This document shows positions 53,321-62,037 of a stretch of DNA of 64,000 nucleotides, piece after piece (the stretch's first letter is position 1; each line of letters opens with the position of its first letter). The notes under the pieces are model-generated. The model ran no database searches and had not been told where the DNA came from. It worked only from the letters and a program-made list of their open reading frames with translations. This DNA is from Actinoplanes sp. L3-i22. Lineage in GTDB: Bacteria > Actinomycetota > Actinomycetes > Mycobacteriales > Micromonosporaceae. The stretch spans positions 6,456,501 to 6,520,500 of the forward strand of contig NZ_AP024745.1 of NCBI RefSeq assembly GCF_019704555.1, in the 5' to 3' direction. The position numbers and the translations under genes were made by a program.

Positions 53321-54129
53321 GCCGCCGTCTGCAACCCGTCGCCGCGATCCTGCTGGTGGCGGCGCTGATCGGGGTGCCGCTCTGGCTGGTCGTCGCGACC
53401 GCCGGCAAGTCCCGGGCCGAAGCCGTCGACCCGAACCTGTCCCCGCCCGGCCAGTGGCATCTGTTCGACAACCTGCGCCAGGTGTGGACCGAGGCGGACG
53501 TGCCGGCGGCGTTCTTCGGCAGCCTGCTGATCGTCGTGCCGACCGTGGCCGGGGTGCTGATCCTGGGCTCGATGGCGGCGTGGATCCTGGCCCGGCGCAC
53601 GTCGCGGCTGACGGCGGCCCTCTACGCGCTCGGCATCAGCGGGATCATCCTGCCGCCGGCCGTGGTCACCGTGGTGCTGCTGCTGCGGCAACTCGGGCTG
53701 GCCGGGACGGCACTCGGGATGATCGGGGTCTACCTGGGCATCTACCTCTCGACCGTGATCTTCTTCGTGACCGGATTCGTGCGTACGATCCCGGCCGCGC
53801 TCGAAGAGGCCGCGCGCATCGACGGCGCGGGCCCGGTCGACGTGTTCCGCCGGATCGTGCTGCCGCTGCTCCGGCCGGTGCTGGCCACCGCGACGATTCT
53901 GATCTGCCTGTATGTGTGGAACGACGTGTTCTACGCGTTCTTCGTGGTCGGGGGTCGCCTGGACACGCTGCCACTGAACCTTTTCCGGGTGGCCAGTGCG
54001 GGACTGTATCTGAACAATTGGCACCTGATCTTCGCGTACGTAATCCTGATGAGTCTGCCCTTGATCGTGGTCTTCGCCGTCGCCCAGCGGAAGATCATTT
54101 CGGGGATCACCGGTGGCGCCGTCAAATAG
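53317..54129 (+). CDS. Sugar ABC transporter permease (MalG/LacG type)
   Basis: A 270-residue permease, partner of the upstream one. Helices include LQPVAAILLVAALIGVPLWL, AALYALGISGIILPPAVVTV and LIFAYVILMSLPLIVVFAVA. EAA loop: ALEEAARIDGAGPVDVFRRI. The MalG-type end is VAQRKIISGITGGAVK, in which the GITGGAVKG motif is truncated after K. GTG 53317 overlaps the preceding stop. Last gene of the operon starting at 46936. Confidence 0.95.
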   Translation: MSRRLQPVAAILLVAALIGVPLWLVVATAGKSRAEAVDPNLSPPGQWHLFDNLRQVWTEADVPAAFFGSLLIVVPTVAGVLILGSMAAWILARRTSRLTAALYALGISGIILPPAVVTVVLLLRQLGLAGTALGMIGVYLGIYLSTVIFFVTGFVRTIPAALEEAARIDGAGPVDVFRRIVLPLLRPVLATATILICLYVWNDVFYAFFVVGGRLDTLPLNLFRVASAGLYLNNWHLIFAYVILMSLPLIVVFAVAQRKIISGITGGAVK

Positions 54130-54212
54130 AGGTGTCGCTTATCCGCCAGTCGGTATCAGCACGGGCGGCGTTAGCCTCTTCACGCTCAGTGGGCTCGACG
54201 CGAAGGGTGACC

Positions 54213-55115
54213 ATGGACGCTCTAGCCGGCCGTCTGGCGGCCGAAACTGACATTCGCACGCTGCAGATGGGCCAGTACTCAGGCTATTTCGACGATCTTC
54301 CGACGCCCCGGCACGGGCTGCAACCCGACGGCCGGTTCCACCTCGGCGACGTGCTGGTCGACCTGCCGCCGACCGAGCCGATCGGCGACGTCGGCTTCCA
54401 GAACTGCGTGCCCGCCGCGATGGCGCTGCTCGCGCAGTCCTGGTTCGCCGCGGCGAAGGAGCAGTACAACCCGACCCTCGACGACACCCTCAAGATCTAC
54501 GAAAAGGTGTCACCGTTCCGCCGCGACCCGGGGCCGGCCGCGCTGGCGCGCACCGCCCAACCGCATTCCGGCCATCGAGAAGCACACAACGATTTCGGTA
54601 CGAGCCTGCTGCTCGCCCTGAAGGTGTGGGTGCACCAGGACCAGCCGCTCGCCGGGCTGCTCCCGGAGGCACGATCCTTCCTGGAGATCGAGCCACGCAG
54701 CCTGGACCAGGTGCGCGACGCGGTCCAGCGTTTCGGTGGGGTGCTCGTCGGGCTCTCCCTTCCTCAGTCGATCAAGGACACTTCGGGGGCGGTGCGGGAC
54801 TCGTGGTTCGTGCCCGGTTACGGGCCGGTCTACGACGCGACGCCGGGCAGCCTGTCCAGCCACTGCGTGGCGATCACCGGGTACTCGCAGCGCGAGTTCT
54901 TCTGCCTGAGCGCCGGACGGATCCGCCGGTTGTCGCCGGAGTTCCTCCTCACATACGTGGAGGAGGCGTACACGGTGGCGACGCCCGGGGCACTGGACGC
55001 CAATCCGCCGTTGCGGGATCGCATCCAGGCCGATCTCGAGGACATCCGCAAGAGCGATCGGCCGGCGGGGATGCCCGCTTTCAACCACCGGTGGCGTGGC
55101 GGCAACATCATGTGA
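54213..55115 (+). CDS. Papain-like (C1-fold) peptidase-related protein
   Basis: A 300-residue protein with no signal peptide. IGDVGFQNCVPAAMALLAQS resembles the Q-x-x-x-x-x-C-x-x-x-W/A start of papain-like enzymes (Gln oxyanion helper near residue 70, Cys near 72). LSSHCVAITGYSQREFFCLS matches the His-strand segment (His near 218), followed by AGRIRRLSPEFLLTYVEEAY where the Asn would be expected, but no N-S-W motif is seen. It could thus be an active variant or a dead homologue. The ATG at 54213 follows AAGGGTGA. It stands alone after the sugar operon. Family assignment is by motif only. Confidence 0.65.
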   Translation: MDALAGRLAAETDIRTLQMGQYSGYFDDLPTPRHGLQPDGRFHLGDVLVDLPPTEPIGDVGFQNCVPAAMALLAQSWFAAAKEQYNPTLDDTLKIYEKVSPFRRDPGPAALARTAQPHSGHREAHNDFGTSLLLALKVWVHQDQPLAGLLPEARSFLEIEPRSLDQVRDAVQRFGGVLVGLSLPQSIKDTSGAVRDSWFVPGYGPVYDATPGSLSSHCVAITGYSQREFFCLSAGRIRRLSPEFLLTYVEEAYTVATPGALDANPPLRDRIQADLEDIRKSDRPAGMPAFNHRWRGGNIM

Positions 55116-56306
55116 TTCGGGCAGCGGCTCCTTTCTTCGTGCCCGATCCATTTTTCCGGATTCTGCTTTCCTGCTTTCCTGATCCTTCTTCCTGATCCTC
55201 CTTTTCCGCATGACGGGTCTTCGCCTGCCGCAATCGCGGCTAGCTCCGGCTTGCTCGCGCGGTCGGTTCGTCAATCGCTTTCCGGCAGCCCTTTGGTCCG
55301 TTCGTAATGCGGGCCGAGGGGCTGCCCCATGTGGGCGGCCCTCGCGGTCTCCGGCCATGTTATGCCGTTGGCGGGGCGCTCGGTGCGTTGTCCACACCAG
55401 GGAGTTATCCACAGGCCGTCGGCATGATCTTGCGGTTTTGCGGGATAATGGCGAGGTGGCGGGATGCCCCCTGGTAGGGCGGGGAAAGGCCGAATGCGGA
55501 TGATCTAGGTGGACATTTGGCGCATTCGGCGGCTGGACACGAACTTTCCGCGGAATGGCTGGGGGCTGCGGCGGGCTGGTCTGTTGCGGGCTGGCCTCTT
55601 GCGCGGCGAAGGCACCCCTCGCGGGGCCGAGTTGCTGGGTTGGGCCGGTGTCCCGGACCGGGCAAGCCCGCTGCGCCGGGCCGATCATCGGCGTGAGGCT
55701 GGATGCCGGCTCGGGGCTGGATGACAGCTCGGGGCTCACTGCCGACATAGGGCCGGCTCCGTGCGTCGGGTCGGCGGCGGCCGGGAGAGGGCCAGCGGGA
55801 GGTGCCTCGGCAGGGGCAGCGGCGGCGGGAGGTGCCTCGGCGGGGAGAGTGGCGGCGGCGCGTTCGCGGATCTGGCGTAGGCGCTCGGCGTGCCGTCGCT
55901 TCAGGCCCCACGCGCGATGCCTTTCGTGCTCCCGGCGGAATTCATCGCGGCTCGCCGAATAATTACGGGACAGAGTCCGGTCCCGCATCCGACTGGTATC
56001 GCTCCTGCTGAACAACGATAATTGCGTCGCCTGCGCCATACCTAAATTGTCCCGCTCTTCACGGAACAAGTGTAAGTATTCGATCATGCCATTCGCAGAA
56101 AATCACGAAAAAGACCAGCGACCCTAGTCATATAATCGTGCCAGCTAAATGCAACACCAGCCACCCAGAACCACAACCGGCGCCACCAGCCACAACCGGC
56201 CGCCACGCCGCCTGGCAAGCCACCCTCGACCCACAACAATGCCCAACCCTAATCGCCACCAGAAGCCCCCGCAATGTCGATCAGAAAAACCGATCGAGAG
56301 GCCACC
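55116..56306. other. Long gene-poor region with a possible small leftward ORF
   Basis: Nearly 1.2 kb without a secure gene. 55130-55205 is a polypyrimidine tract with CTTTCCTGATCC-like repeats. 55380-55420 has the DnaA boxes. Leftward from an ATG at 56039 a frame encodes a charged start (MAQATQLSLFSRSDTSRMRD, then RREHERHRAWGLKRRHAERL) followed by an Ala/Pro-rich string. The first 60-100 codons look coding-like, but the frame stays open far into the opposite strand of the peptidase-like gene, so its end is unclear. An upstream ATG at 56087 would add two rare TTA codons. 56040-56306 is A/T-richer and holds nothing that I recognise. Confidence 0.5.
55388..55413. promoter_or_regulatory. Two tandem DnaA boxes (TTGTCCACA and TTATCCACA)
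   Basis: TTGTCCACA at 55388-55396, the actinomycete-preferred box, and TTATCCACA at 55405-55413, the classical perfect box, in the same orientation, eight bases apart, in a gene-free stretch. No dnaA, dnaN or gyrB genes are near, so this is not oriC. Confidence 0.7.
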
Positions 56307-59210
56307 TCAGGAAGACTCACCCCGATAAAGCAACGCCGCCTCCCACCGATTCCCCACCCCCAACTTCGCCAAAACATTAGAAACATGCACACTGACAGTC
56401 TTCTCCGAAATATCCAGACTACGAGCAATCCGCCCATTCGTATAACCAAGCGCAATCAACTCCAAAACCTGCCCCTCCCGCCGGGTCAACCCCCACCGAA
56501 CAACCGGCACCGCCAGAACCGGCCCCGACTCCAGCACCACCCCCGCCAGCTCAGCCATCCGACTCAACTCCCGGGTAACCCCCCGAGCCCCCAACCCCTC
56601 AGCCACCCGAGCCGCCCCCACAAGCTCCTTGTGAAGAGCCGAAGTAGCCCCCCGCCGAAGCAGACAATCCGCCAGCCGAACCCGAGCCTGAACTTCCGGA
56701 TACGGATGCCCCATCACCCGCCACGTCTCCACCACCGCACCCCAGGCCGCCTCCTGAGGCTCCCCCCGAACCCGGAGCAGCGAAGCCCCGGCAACCTGAC
56801 TCAACGCCTCAGCAACCGGAAGCGCCCCAGCCCGACGCAACTCCGCCATCGACTCGGAAACCCGCTCCGCAAGCGATTCCGCCCACCCGAGCCAATGCTC
56901 AGGAGCCGCCTGCCGGGCAAACGCCTCCCCCGCCGCCTGCAACCCGCAAACCGCCAGCCGAAGCGCCGGAAATGCCCCTTCCCCATCCCCCAGCTTGGCC
57001 AGCCCTTCATCCACCGCGCGCCGGGCCGCGCGCCAATTCCCTTCAGCGATCTCCAACGCCGCCAGCGCCGAATAGGCATGACCCACGAAGTCCTGATCGG
57101 TCTTCCCCACCGACCGGCTCATCACGAGATCCAGAATCCCCCGAGCCGCCGGCAACTCGTCCCGCGCGACACACACCTCGGCCCGCACATATTGGATGTA
57201 CAGCGGAAGATCATCAGCCGCTTCCCCGGGCAGCACCTCCCCGATCAGCCGCTCGATCTCGTCCCACCGCCCGAGGTCGAGCAGAATGTCCGCGGCATTC
57301 CCGACCAGCACCATCCCGGTCGTCATCCGCAGCCCGAACCCGGCCGCCAGATCACACCCCCGCCGCGCCAGCGCCAGCCCTTCCTCCAGCTCGTTCAACA
57401 TCTGCAGGCAATAGGTCAGATTTGTGTACGCCCGCAGAATGTTCTCTTTGCTGTCCGTGCTCTCCGCGAGTGCCAGCCCTTCCCGCAGTTGCGTGACCCC
57501 GGCCTCCCGCTCCCCCAGGATGAACCGCACGGTCCCGAGCGTGACCAGCAGATATCCCCGCTCCACCGGCGACTCGGCGAGCGCCAGCGCGGCCGACGCC
57601 TGCTCGATCGCGGCCCGGTAGTGCCCGCTGAGCATCAGCACCCGCGCGTACACCTCCCCGGCCCGCGCCTGCAGCGCCGGATCGGACAGCCCGTCGAGCA
57701 GCGCGATCGCCCGCCGGGCCGCCGCGACCGCACCGGGCGTGTCGTTGGCCCGCCACCGCAGCCGGGCGAGGTGCTCGTGCAGCGCCGCCTGGTCCCGCGG
57801 GTCGGACCCGACCATCTGGATCGCCTCGCTGGTCAGCTCCACGGCCCGCTGCGGGTCCCCGGCGTAGTCGAGCACCTCGGCCGCCTCGTCGAGCAGCCGT
57901 GGATAGGTGCATTCGCAGAGGTCGGCCGCGTCCGGCACCCGCCGCCACAGGTCGAGCACCCGGCCGTACTGCCGGCGCGCCTCGGCGTAGGCGTGCACGG
58001 TCGCCGCCGACCGGGCCGCCCGCAGGGTCCAGAACAGCGCGTCGTCGTCCTTCTGCCCGTGGAACCAGTGGTGGGCGAGTTCGGCCTGGACGATCGGCGA
58101 CGCGTCGGGGCCGGCCGAGCCGGCCAGCGCGGCGGCGACCGCCCGGTGCAGGCCGGCCCGTTCACCGGGCAGCAGGTCCTGGTAGAACGTCTCGGCGGTG
58201 AGCGAGTGCCGCAGCTGGTAGCTCTCCTCCGTGGTACGCACGAGCACCTGCCGGGTCACCGCGTCGCGCACGCCGGAGCGCAGGGCCGGGCCGGCCAGGC
58301 CGCTCGCGGCTTCCAGGAGCGCGCCGGAGACCGGCCGGCCGGCGGCGGCGACCACGCCGACCACCTGCTGGCCCTCGTCGGAGAGCCCGTCGACCCGCAT
58401 CATCAGCAGGTCGCGCAGGTGGTCGGGGACCGGGCCGCCGGGGTTGCGGCGTTCGGCGGCGAGGATCTCCTGGGCGAGGAACGCGTTGCCGCCGGAGCGT
58501 TCGTGGACCTTGGCCACCACCTCCGGAGCGAGGTCGCCGCCGAGCAGTTCGCCGAGGTCGTCCCGGCCGAAGCGGCCGAGCTCCAGGTAGGTGGAGGACC
58601 GGCCGCGGATCAGCTCCCCGAAGACCACCCGGTGCCGGGAGTCCTCGTTGAGCTCGTCGGTGCGGAAGGTCCCGGCCAGCAGCACCGGCACCCGCCGGAG
58701 GTTACGGCTCAGGAACAGCAGCAGGTCGAGCGACGACGCGTCGGCCCAGTGCAGGTCCTCGAGGAGCAGGACGAGCGGCCGTTTCGCGGCGAGCCGCCCG
58801 AGCAGTTCGAGGAAGAGCGAGAACAGGTGCGCGCGGGCCAGTTGCCCGCCCTCGGAGGGCCGGCCGGCGTCGGACAGCGCCGGGATCAGCGCGGAGAGCG
58901 CGGCCTGGTCCCCGCGGGCGCCGTCGACCAGCGCGTCCGCGCCGACCGCCGCCTCGACCGCGTGCATCGCGGCGAGCCACGGACTGTACGGCAGCTCGCC
59001 GGCCCCGACCGACACGCACGCGCCCCGGGCGAGCAGCAGGTCCTGCCCGTCGCAGCGGTCCTCGAACTCCTCGATCAGGCTGGTCTTGCCGACCCCGGCC
59101 TCGCCGGCGATCAGGACGGTCCGGGGGTCACCCCGGATCGCGTCGCCGAGTGCCCCGGCGAGGGCCGCGAGTTCGGCCGCACGCCCCACGAAGCCCTTCC
59201 ACGCCGGCAT
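56307..59210 (-). CDS. LAL-type LuxR regulator with ATPase domain
   Basis: A 967-residue large ATP-binding LuxR (MalT-like) regulator. N-terminus [18 protein letters not shown], Walker [19 protein letters not shown] near residue 36, Walker [21 protein letters not shown] near residue 145, [15 protein letters not shown]. The middle is TPR-like helical repeats. The C-terminal HTH is [20 protein letters not shown] and [23 protein letters not shown] 59210 has AAAGGAGG only one base away, an unusually tight spacing. Codon choice shifts within the gene: the N-terminal half is C-ending (GCC, CTG, ATC), while the last third favours GGG, GCT, CTT and TTG. It likely activates neighbouring or catabolic genes; inducer unknown. 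Confidence 0.92.
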   Translation of the reverse strand: MPAWKGFVGRAAELAALAGALGDAIRGDPRTVLIAGEAGVGKTSLIEEFEDRCDGQDLLLARGACVSVGAGELPYSPWLAAMHAVEAAVGADALVDGARGDQAALSALIPALSDAGRPSEGGQLARAHLFSLFLELLGRLAAKRPLVLLLEDLHWADASSLDLLLFLSRNLRRVPVLLAGTFRTDELNEDSRHRVVFGELIRGRSSTYLELGRFGRDDLGELLGGDLAPEVVAKVHERSGGNAFLAQEILAAERRNPGGPVPDHLRDLLMMRVDGLSDEGQQVVGVVAAAGRPVSGALLEAASGLAGPALRSGVRDAVTRQVLVRTTEESYQLRHSLTAETFYQDLLPGERAGLHRAVAAALAGSAGPDASPIVQAELAHHWFHGQKDDDALFWTLRAARSAATVHAYAEARRQYGRVLDLWRRVPDAADLCECTYPRLLDEAAEVLDYAGDPQRAVELTSEAIQMVGSDPRDQAALHEHLARLRWRANDTPGAVAAARRAIALLDGLSDPALQARAGEVYARVLMLSGHYRAAIEQASAALALAESPVERGYLLVTLGTVRFILGEREAGVTQLREGLALAESTDSKENILRAYTNLTYCLQMLNELEEGLALARRGCDLAAGFGLRMTTGMVLVGNAADILLDLGRWDEIERLIGEVLPGEAADDLPLYIQYVRAEVCVARDELPAARGILDLVMSRSVGKTDQDFVGHAYSALAALEIAEGNWRAARRAVDEGLAKLGDGEGAFPALRLAVCGLQAAGEAFARQAAPEHWLGWAESLAERVSESMAELRRAGALPVAEALSQVAGASLLRVRGEPQEAAWGAVVETWRVMGHPYPEVQARVRLADCLLRRGATSALHKELVGAARVAEGLGARGVTRELSRMAELAGVVLESGPVLAVPVVRWGLTRREGQVLELIALGYTNGRIARSLDISEKTVSVHVSNVLAKLGVGNRWEAALLYRGESS

Positions 59211-59275
59211 GCCTCCTTTCTATCCCGGTTTCGACCCGCGGGATAGGACCGGTCCGAGCGCGAGATCGGAACGAT

Positions 59276-60526
59276 TCACGCGTAAGACAGGACCGGGAAG
59301 ACGTGGGCCAACTGCGCCCGGTTGGCCACCCCGAGCTTGCGATACACCTTGGACAGGTGGAACTCGACCGTCTTCGGGCTGAGGAACAGCTGCTCGGCGG
59401 TCTCCCGGGTGGACACCCCGGTGGCCACGATCCGGGCGACCTCGAGCTCCGCGGGGGTCAGCCCGGGCCGGCTGAGAGTCTCCGCGGTCCCGTTCAGCTC
59501 CCGCTCGGCGCGCTGCAGCCACGGCGTCGCGTCGAGGTCCTGGAACGTGTCGCGGGCGAGCCGCAGCTGATTGCGGGCGGCCCGCCGGTCGCCGTCGCGG
59601 CGCAGCCGTTCGCCGTGCGAAAGGTGCACCCGCGCGTTGTCGAACGGCAGGTCCATCGCGTCGTGCAGCCGGGTCGCCCGGGCGAAGCAGTCGCCGGCGC
59701 CGTTCGGGCTGGTCAGGCCGAGGACCCGCCAGGCGTTCGCAGCGATCGGCGCGGTGCTGGAGCGGGTCATCCCGTGCAGGGTGCTCAGGTCGCGCGGGCT
59801 CAGCGCGCGGTTCCGGATCAGGCGGCACTCCAGCAGGTCAGGAAGGAATTCGGCCGCCGGCGCGGCCTCTTCCGAGGCATCCGGGCGGCGGTGGGCCAGG
59901 CCGGCGAGCAGCGCGAGGCCGATGCCCACCGGGTCCGACGGCGAGGGTACGACGTCAGCCCCGGCATGTCCGCTCAACACGTTCAGCAGCGTCCGGGTGT
60001 GCCGCGCCCGCGCCACCGCCTGCTCGTCCCCGTACAGCGGCGCCAGCGTGAGGGCCTGCTCCGCGTCCGCGGCCGCCCCGGCCAGGTCCCCGGCCCGGGC
60101 CAGCGCCCAGCTCCGCATCGACAGCACGCTCGGCAGCCGCCGGATCGCCCCGGTCGCCCAGAACCGGCCGGCGATCGCCGCTAGGCCCCGTTCCGCCGCC
60201 CGGTAGCGGCCCCGCGCCATCTCCCGCCGCGCGTCCGCCACCGCGTCGCCGACCAGCGGCGCCCGCAGCGGCTCCCCGGTCGCGGCGGCGCGGCGCAGCA
60301 GGTCGGCGGCCCGGCCGGGCTCGCCGGCCAGTTGCGCGTCGGCGGCCGCCAGGGTCAGCAGCCGGCGGCGGCCGTCCTGGGCCACCTCGGCGGCCAGCTC
60401 CAGGGCGGCCGCCGCCGCGGCGTGTCCGGTCGCGCCGCGGGCCACCGTGGAAAGATGCTCCAGGATCTCCACGGTCGGACGCTCGGCAAGGGCGGCCACC
60501 GGACGGGGGCCGGCGAGGGCGGTCAT
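59276..60526 (-). CDS. LuxR-family regulator with helical repeat N-terminus, no ATPase
   Basis: A 416-residue regulator. Residues 1-330 are Ala-rich TPR-like helices (AAAAALELAAEVAQDGRRRL, WALARAGDLAGAAADAEQAL). The C-terminus is a LuxR HTH (LTPAELEVARIVATGVSTRE, LFLSPKTVEFHLSKVYRKLG). It corresponds to the C-terminal half of LAL regulators, but no Walker motifs are found, so the ATPase part is missing rather than frameshifted: the gene begins cleanly with an ATG overlapping the upstream stop (ATGA). It lies 65 bp upstream of the full-length LAL gene in the same direction. Confidence 0.88.
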   Translation of the reverse strand: MTALAGPRPVAALAERPTVEILEHLSTVARGATGHAAAAAALELAAEVAQDGRRRLLTLAAADAQLAGEPGRAADLLRRAAATGEPLRAPLVGDAVADARREMARGRYRAAERGLAAIAGRFWATGAIRRLPSVLSMRSWALARAGDLAGAAADAEQALTLAPLYGDEQAVARARHTRTLLNVLSGHAGADVVPSPSDPVGIGLALLAGLAHRRPDASEEAAPAAEFLPDLLECRLIRNRALSPRDLSTLHGMTRSSTAPIAANAWRVLGLTSPNGAGDCFARATRLHDAMDLPFDNARVHLSHGERLRRDGDRRAARNQLRLARDTFQDLDATPWLQRAERELNGTAETLSRPGLTPAELEVARIVATGVSTRETAEQLFLSPKTVEFHLSKVYRKLGVANRAQLAHVFPVLSYA

Positions 60527-60768
60527 CGCGGGCCGCCGAACGCGGTCGCGATCACCCGGCGGGCCCAGGCCATTCGCCGTACGGCGAACTCCGGCACCTC
60601 GCCGTAGCAGGCCGCCACCTCGGCCGCGCAGCCCCGTGATCCGTGGTAGTCGCGGACCATCGCGCGGACAATGGCGTCGACCTCGTCCCGGGCCGGCCGG
60701 GATCCGGTCGGCAGATCACTGACGAACAGCGCGTCGGTGCGCGCCACGCTCAGCATCATCGCGGACAT
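60523..60768 (-). CDS. Small protein of actinobacterial type, unknown function
   Basis: An 81-residue soluble protein: LSVARTDALFVSDLPTGSRP, then DEVDAIVRAMVRDYHGSRGC and AAEVAACYGEVPEFAVRRMA with a final WARRVIATAFGG. Similar short proteins with a 'LFVS-L-P' start and a 'RG-CAA-VA-FG--PE-AV-RM-WA' core are common in actinomycetes but have no known function. ATG 60768 has GGGGAG six to nine bases upstream; GTG 60771 is in frame. It is coupled to the LuxR gene by an ATGA overlap. Confidence 0.75.
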   Translation of the reverse strand: MSAMMLSVARTDALFVSDLPTGSRPARDEVDAIVRAMVRDYHGSRGCAAEVAACYGEVPEFAVRRMAWARRVIATAFGGPR

Positions 60769-60832
60769 CACTCGCTCCCCCCGCCGTTTCCGGCTTTCCT
60801 GGAGAGCTTCGGGCGCGCGCCCGCCCGTACGT

Positions 60833-60848
60833 TAGGAAGGTCTTCCTA
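60833..60848. promoter_or_regulatory. Inverted repeat TAGGAAG-GT-CTTCCTA
   Basis: Perfect 7-bp arms with 2-bp spacer, about 65 bp upstream of the small-protein/LuxR operon. Related CCTCCCTAG half-sites recur just beyond (about 60864-60872 and 60885-60893). Candidate operator or activator site for that operon. Confidence 0.5.
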
Positions 60849-60868
60849 GCCCGCGGCGGCACGCCTCC

Positions 60869-61150
60869 CTAGTCGGCCGGCTCGACCTCCCTAGAGCGGC
60901 CGCGGCGCCGCCAGGCGACGATCGCGAAGTTGAGCCAGATCGCGGCGGCGAGGATGCCCTTGGTGGTGCGCTCGAGCCCCGGCCGGTTCTCCCCGGCCAG
61001 CGCGTCACCGGTCCAGATGACCGCCATCAGGATCAGCCACCAGTAGCTGCGCAGCGGCGGCAGCCGGTCGGCCTTCACCATGATCGGCGACCACAGCGTG
61101 GCCAGTCCGATCAGCACGGCCAGCACCAGCAGCCACATCAGCCACGTCAT
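60869..61150 (-). CDS. Small integral membrane protein
   Basis: A 93-residue protein with about three hydrophobic helices: TWLMWLLVLAVLIGLATLW, SYWWLILMAVIWTGDALAG and GILAAAIWLNFAIVAWRRRG, ending in a charged tail REVEPAD. No family recognised. Starts at 61150, 61177 and 61201 are in frame. 61150 is used because it begins the first helix, but none has a clear ribosome site. The upstream ones reach into the divergent DUF4304-like gene's leader. Confidence 0.55.
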   Translation of the reverse strand: MTWLMWLLVLAVLIGLATLWSPIMVKADRLPPLRSYWWLILMAVIWTGDALAGENRPGLERTTKGILAAAIWLNFAIVAWRRRGRSREVEPAD

Positions 61151-61221
61151 GCGCACCAGTATGTGGTACACGATCATCGATGGCCGACCCGCCGTCGTCA
61201 CCGGGGCGTCATGATCGCAGG

Positions 61222-61914
61222 ATGTCCGACCGCGCTGTCGTCCAGAAACTGATCAACGAGGCGGCCCGAGCCACGCTCGCGCCGCTCGGGCTGAGGCAGA
61301 AGGGCCGGTCCCGGCTCTGGTTCGACGACCGCGGCTGGTCCCTGATCGTCGTCGAATTCCAGCCCGGCCGCGGTCCCGGCACCTACCTGAACGTCGGCGT
61401 GATGTGGCTGTGGGCCGAGCGGAACCACTGGGCTTTCGACGAGGGCGCTCGGGTGTACTGGCGCGACGACGAGACGTTCACGTACCGGCCCGAATATGGC
61501 GAGCGCGGCTGGAACCAGCATGTCGGCTTCATCCGGGCCGGCCATTTCGCGCGGGACGTCGCGCCGGCCGCCCGGGTCGCGGCAGCCGTGGTGCGGCATT
61601 TGCGGGAGCGGTTCCCGGACCTCGCCGCGACCGCGGCCGAGCTGGCGGGCGCTTCGGCCAAGGTGGGCCAGGATCCGCTGTGGCACGCCTACCATGCCGG
61701 CGCCGCGGCCGCGCTCGGCGGCGATCCGGCGTTGTCCGACCGCTTCCTGGCCGAGGTTGCCTCGACGGACTCGTCCCGGCCGTGGGCGGTCGACCTGGCC
61801 CGGGGGGCCGCCGAGCTCCTCCGATGTGATCACGCCGCCCGGCGGGACCGCCTGGTCGCCACCATCGGGCGCACCCGCGCCCTGCTCGCGGTGCCGCCGG
61901 TGACAGCGGGGTGA
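61222..61914 (+). CDS. DUF4304-like protein of unknown function
   Basis: A 230-residue soluble protein. The N-terminal half reads LINEAARATLAPLGLRQKGR, SRLWFDDRGWSLIVVEFQPG, TYLNVGVMWLW, the pattern of DUF4304-type proteins (full-length, KxGR, then two beta strands with Q and N-x-G). The C-terminal half is Ala-rich helices. ATG 61222 follows GATCGCAGG. Stands alone; function unknown. Two hairpins separate it from the convergent secreted hydrolase. Confidence 0.65.
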   Translation: MSDRAVVQKLINEAARATLAPLGLRQKGRSRLWFDDRGWSLIVVEFQPGRGPGTYLNVGVMWLWAERNHWAFDEGARVYWRDDETFTYRPEYGERGWNQHVGFIRAGHFARDVAPAARVAAAVVRHLRERFPDLAATAAELAGASAKVGQDPLWHAYHAGAAAALGGDPALSDRFLAEVASTDSSRPWAVDLARGAAELLRCDHAARRDRLVATIGRTRALLAVPPVTAG

Positions 61915-61952
61915 GAGCGGTTCGAGAGCGGGGTGCGGGAGCATCGGGCGCG

Positions 61953-61988
61953 CCGGGCGGGGTGCGGACGCCCCCAAGCCCCGCCCGG
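61953..61988. terminator. Hairpin 1 between convergent genes
   Basis: Ten-bp perfect stem CCGGGCGGGG with CCCCGCCCGG, 16-nt loop, 39 bp after the DUF4304-like stop. No T-run. Likely works together with the next hairpin. Confidence 0.6.
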
Positions 61989-61989
61989 C

Positions 61990-62028
61990 CCGTGCGCGGG
62001 CCCGTATCGGGGAGGGGCCCGCGCACGG
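61990..62028. terminator. Hairpin 2 between convergent genes
   Basis: Fourteen-bp perfect stem CCGTGCGCGGGCCC with GGGCCCGCGCACGG, 11-nt loop, ending nine bases before the hydrolase stop. Strong bidirectional terminator candidate. Confidence 0.72.
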
Positions 62029-62037
62029 TGCACATCC

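Noticed and set aside
55388..55413. Chromosomal origin of replication
   Set aside because: Only two DnaA boxes, no cluster of boxes, and none of dnaA, dnaN, recF or gyrB nearby.
54510..56087. 525-codon leftward gene spanning the peptidase-like gene
   Set aside because: More than 600 bp lie antisense to a better-supported gene and the middle is low-complexity; only its first 60-100 codons could be coding and this is noted as uncertain.
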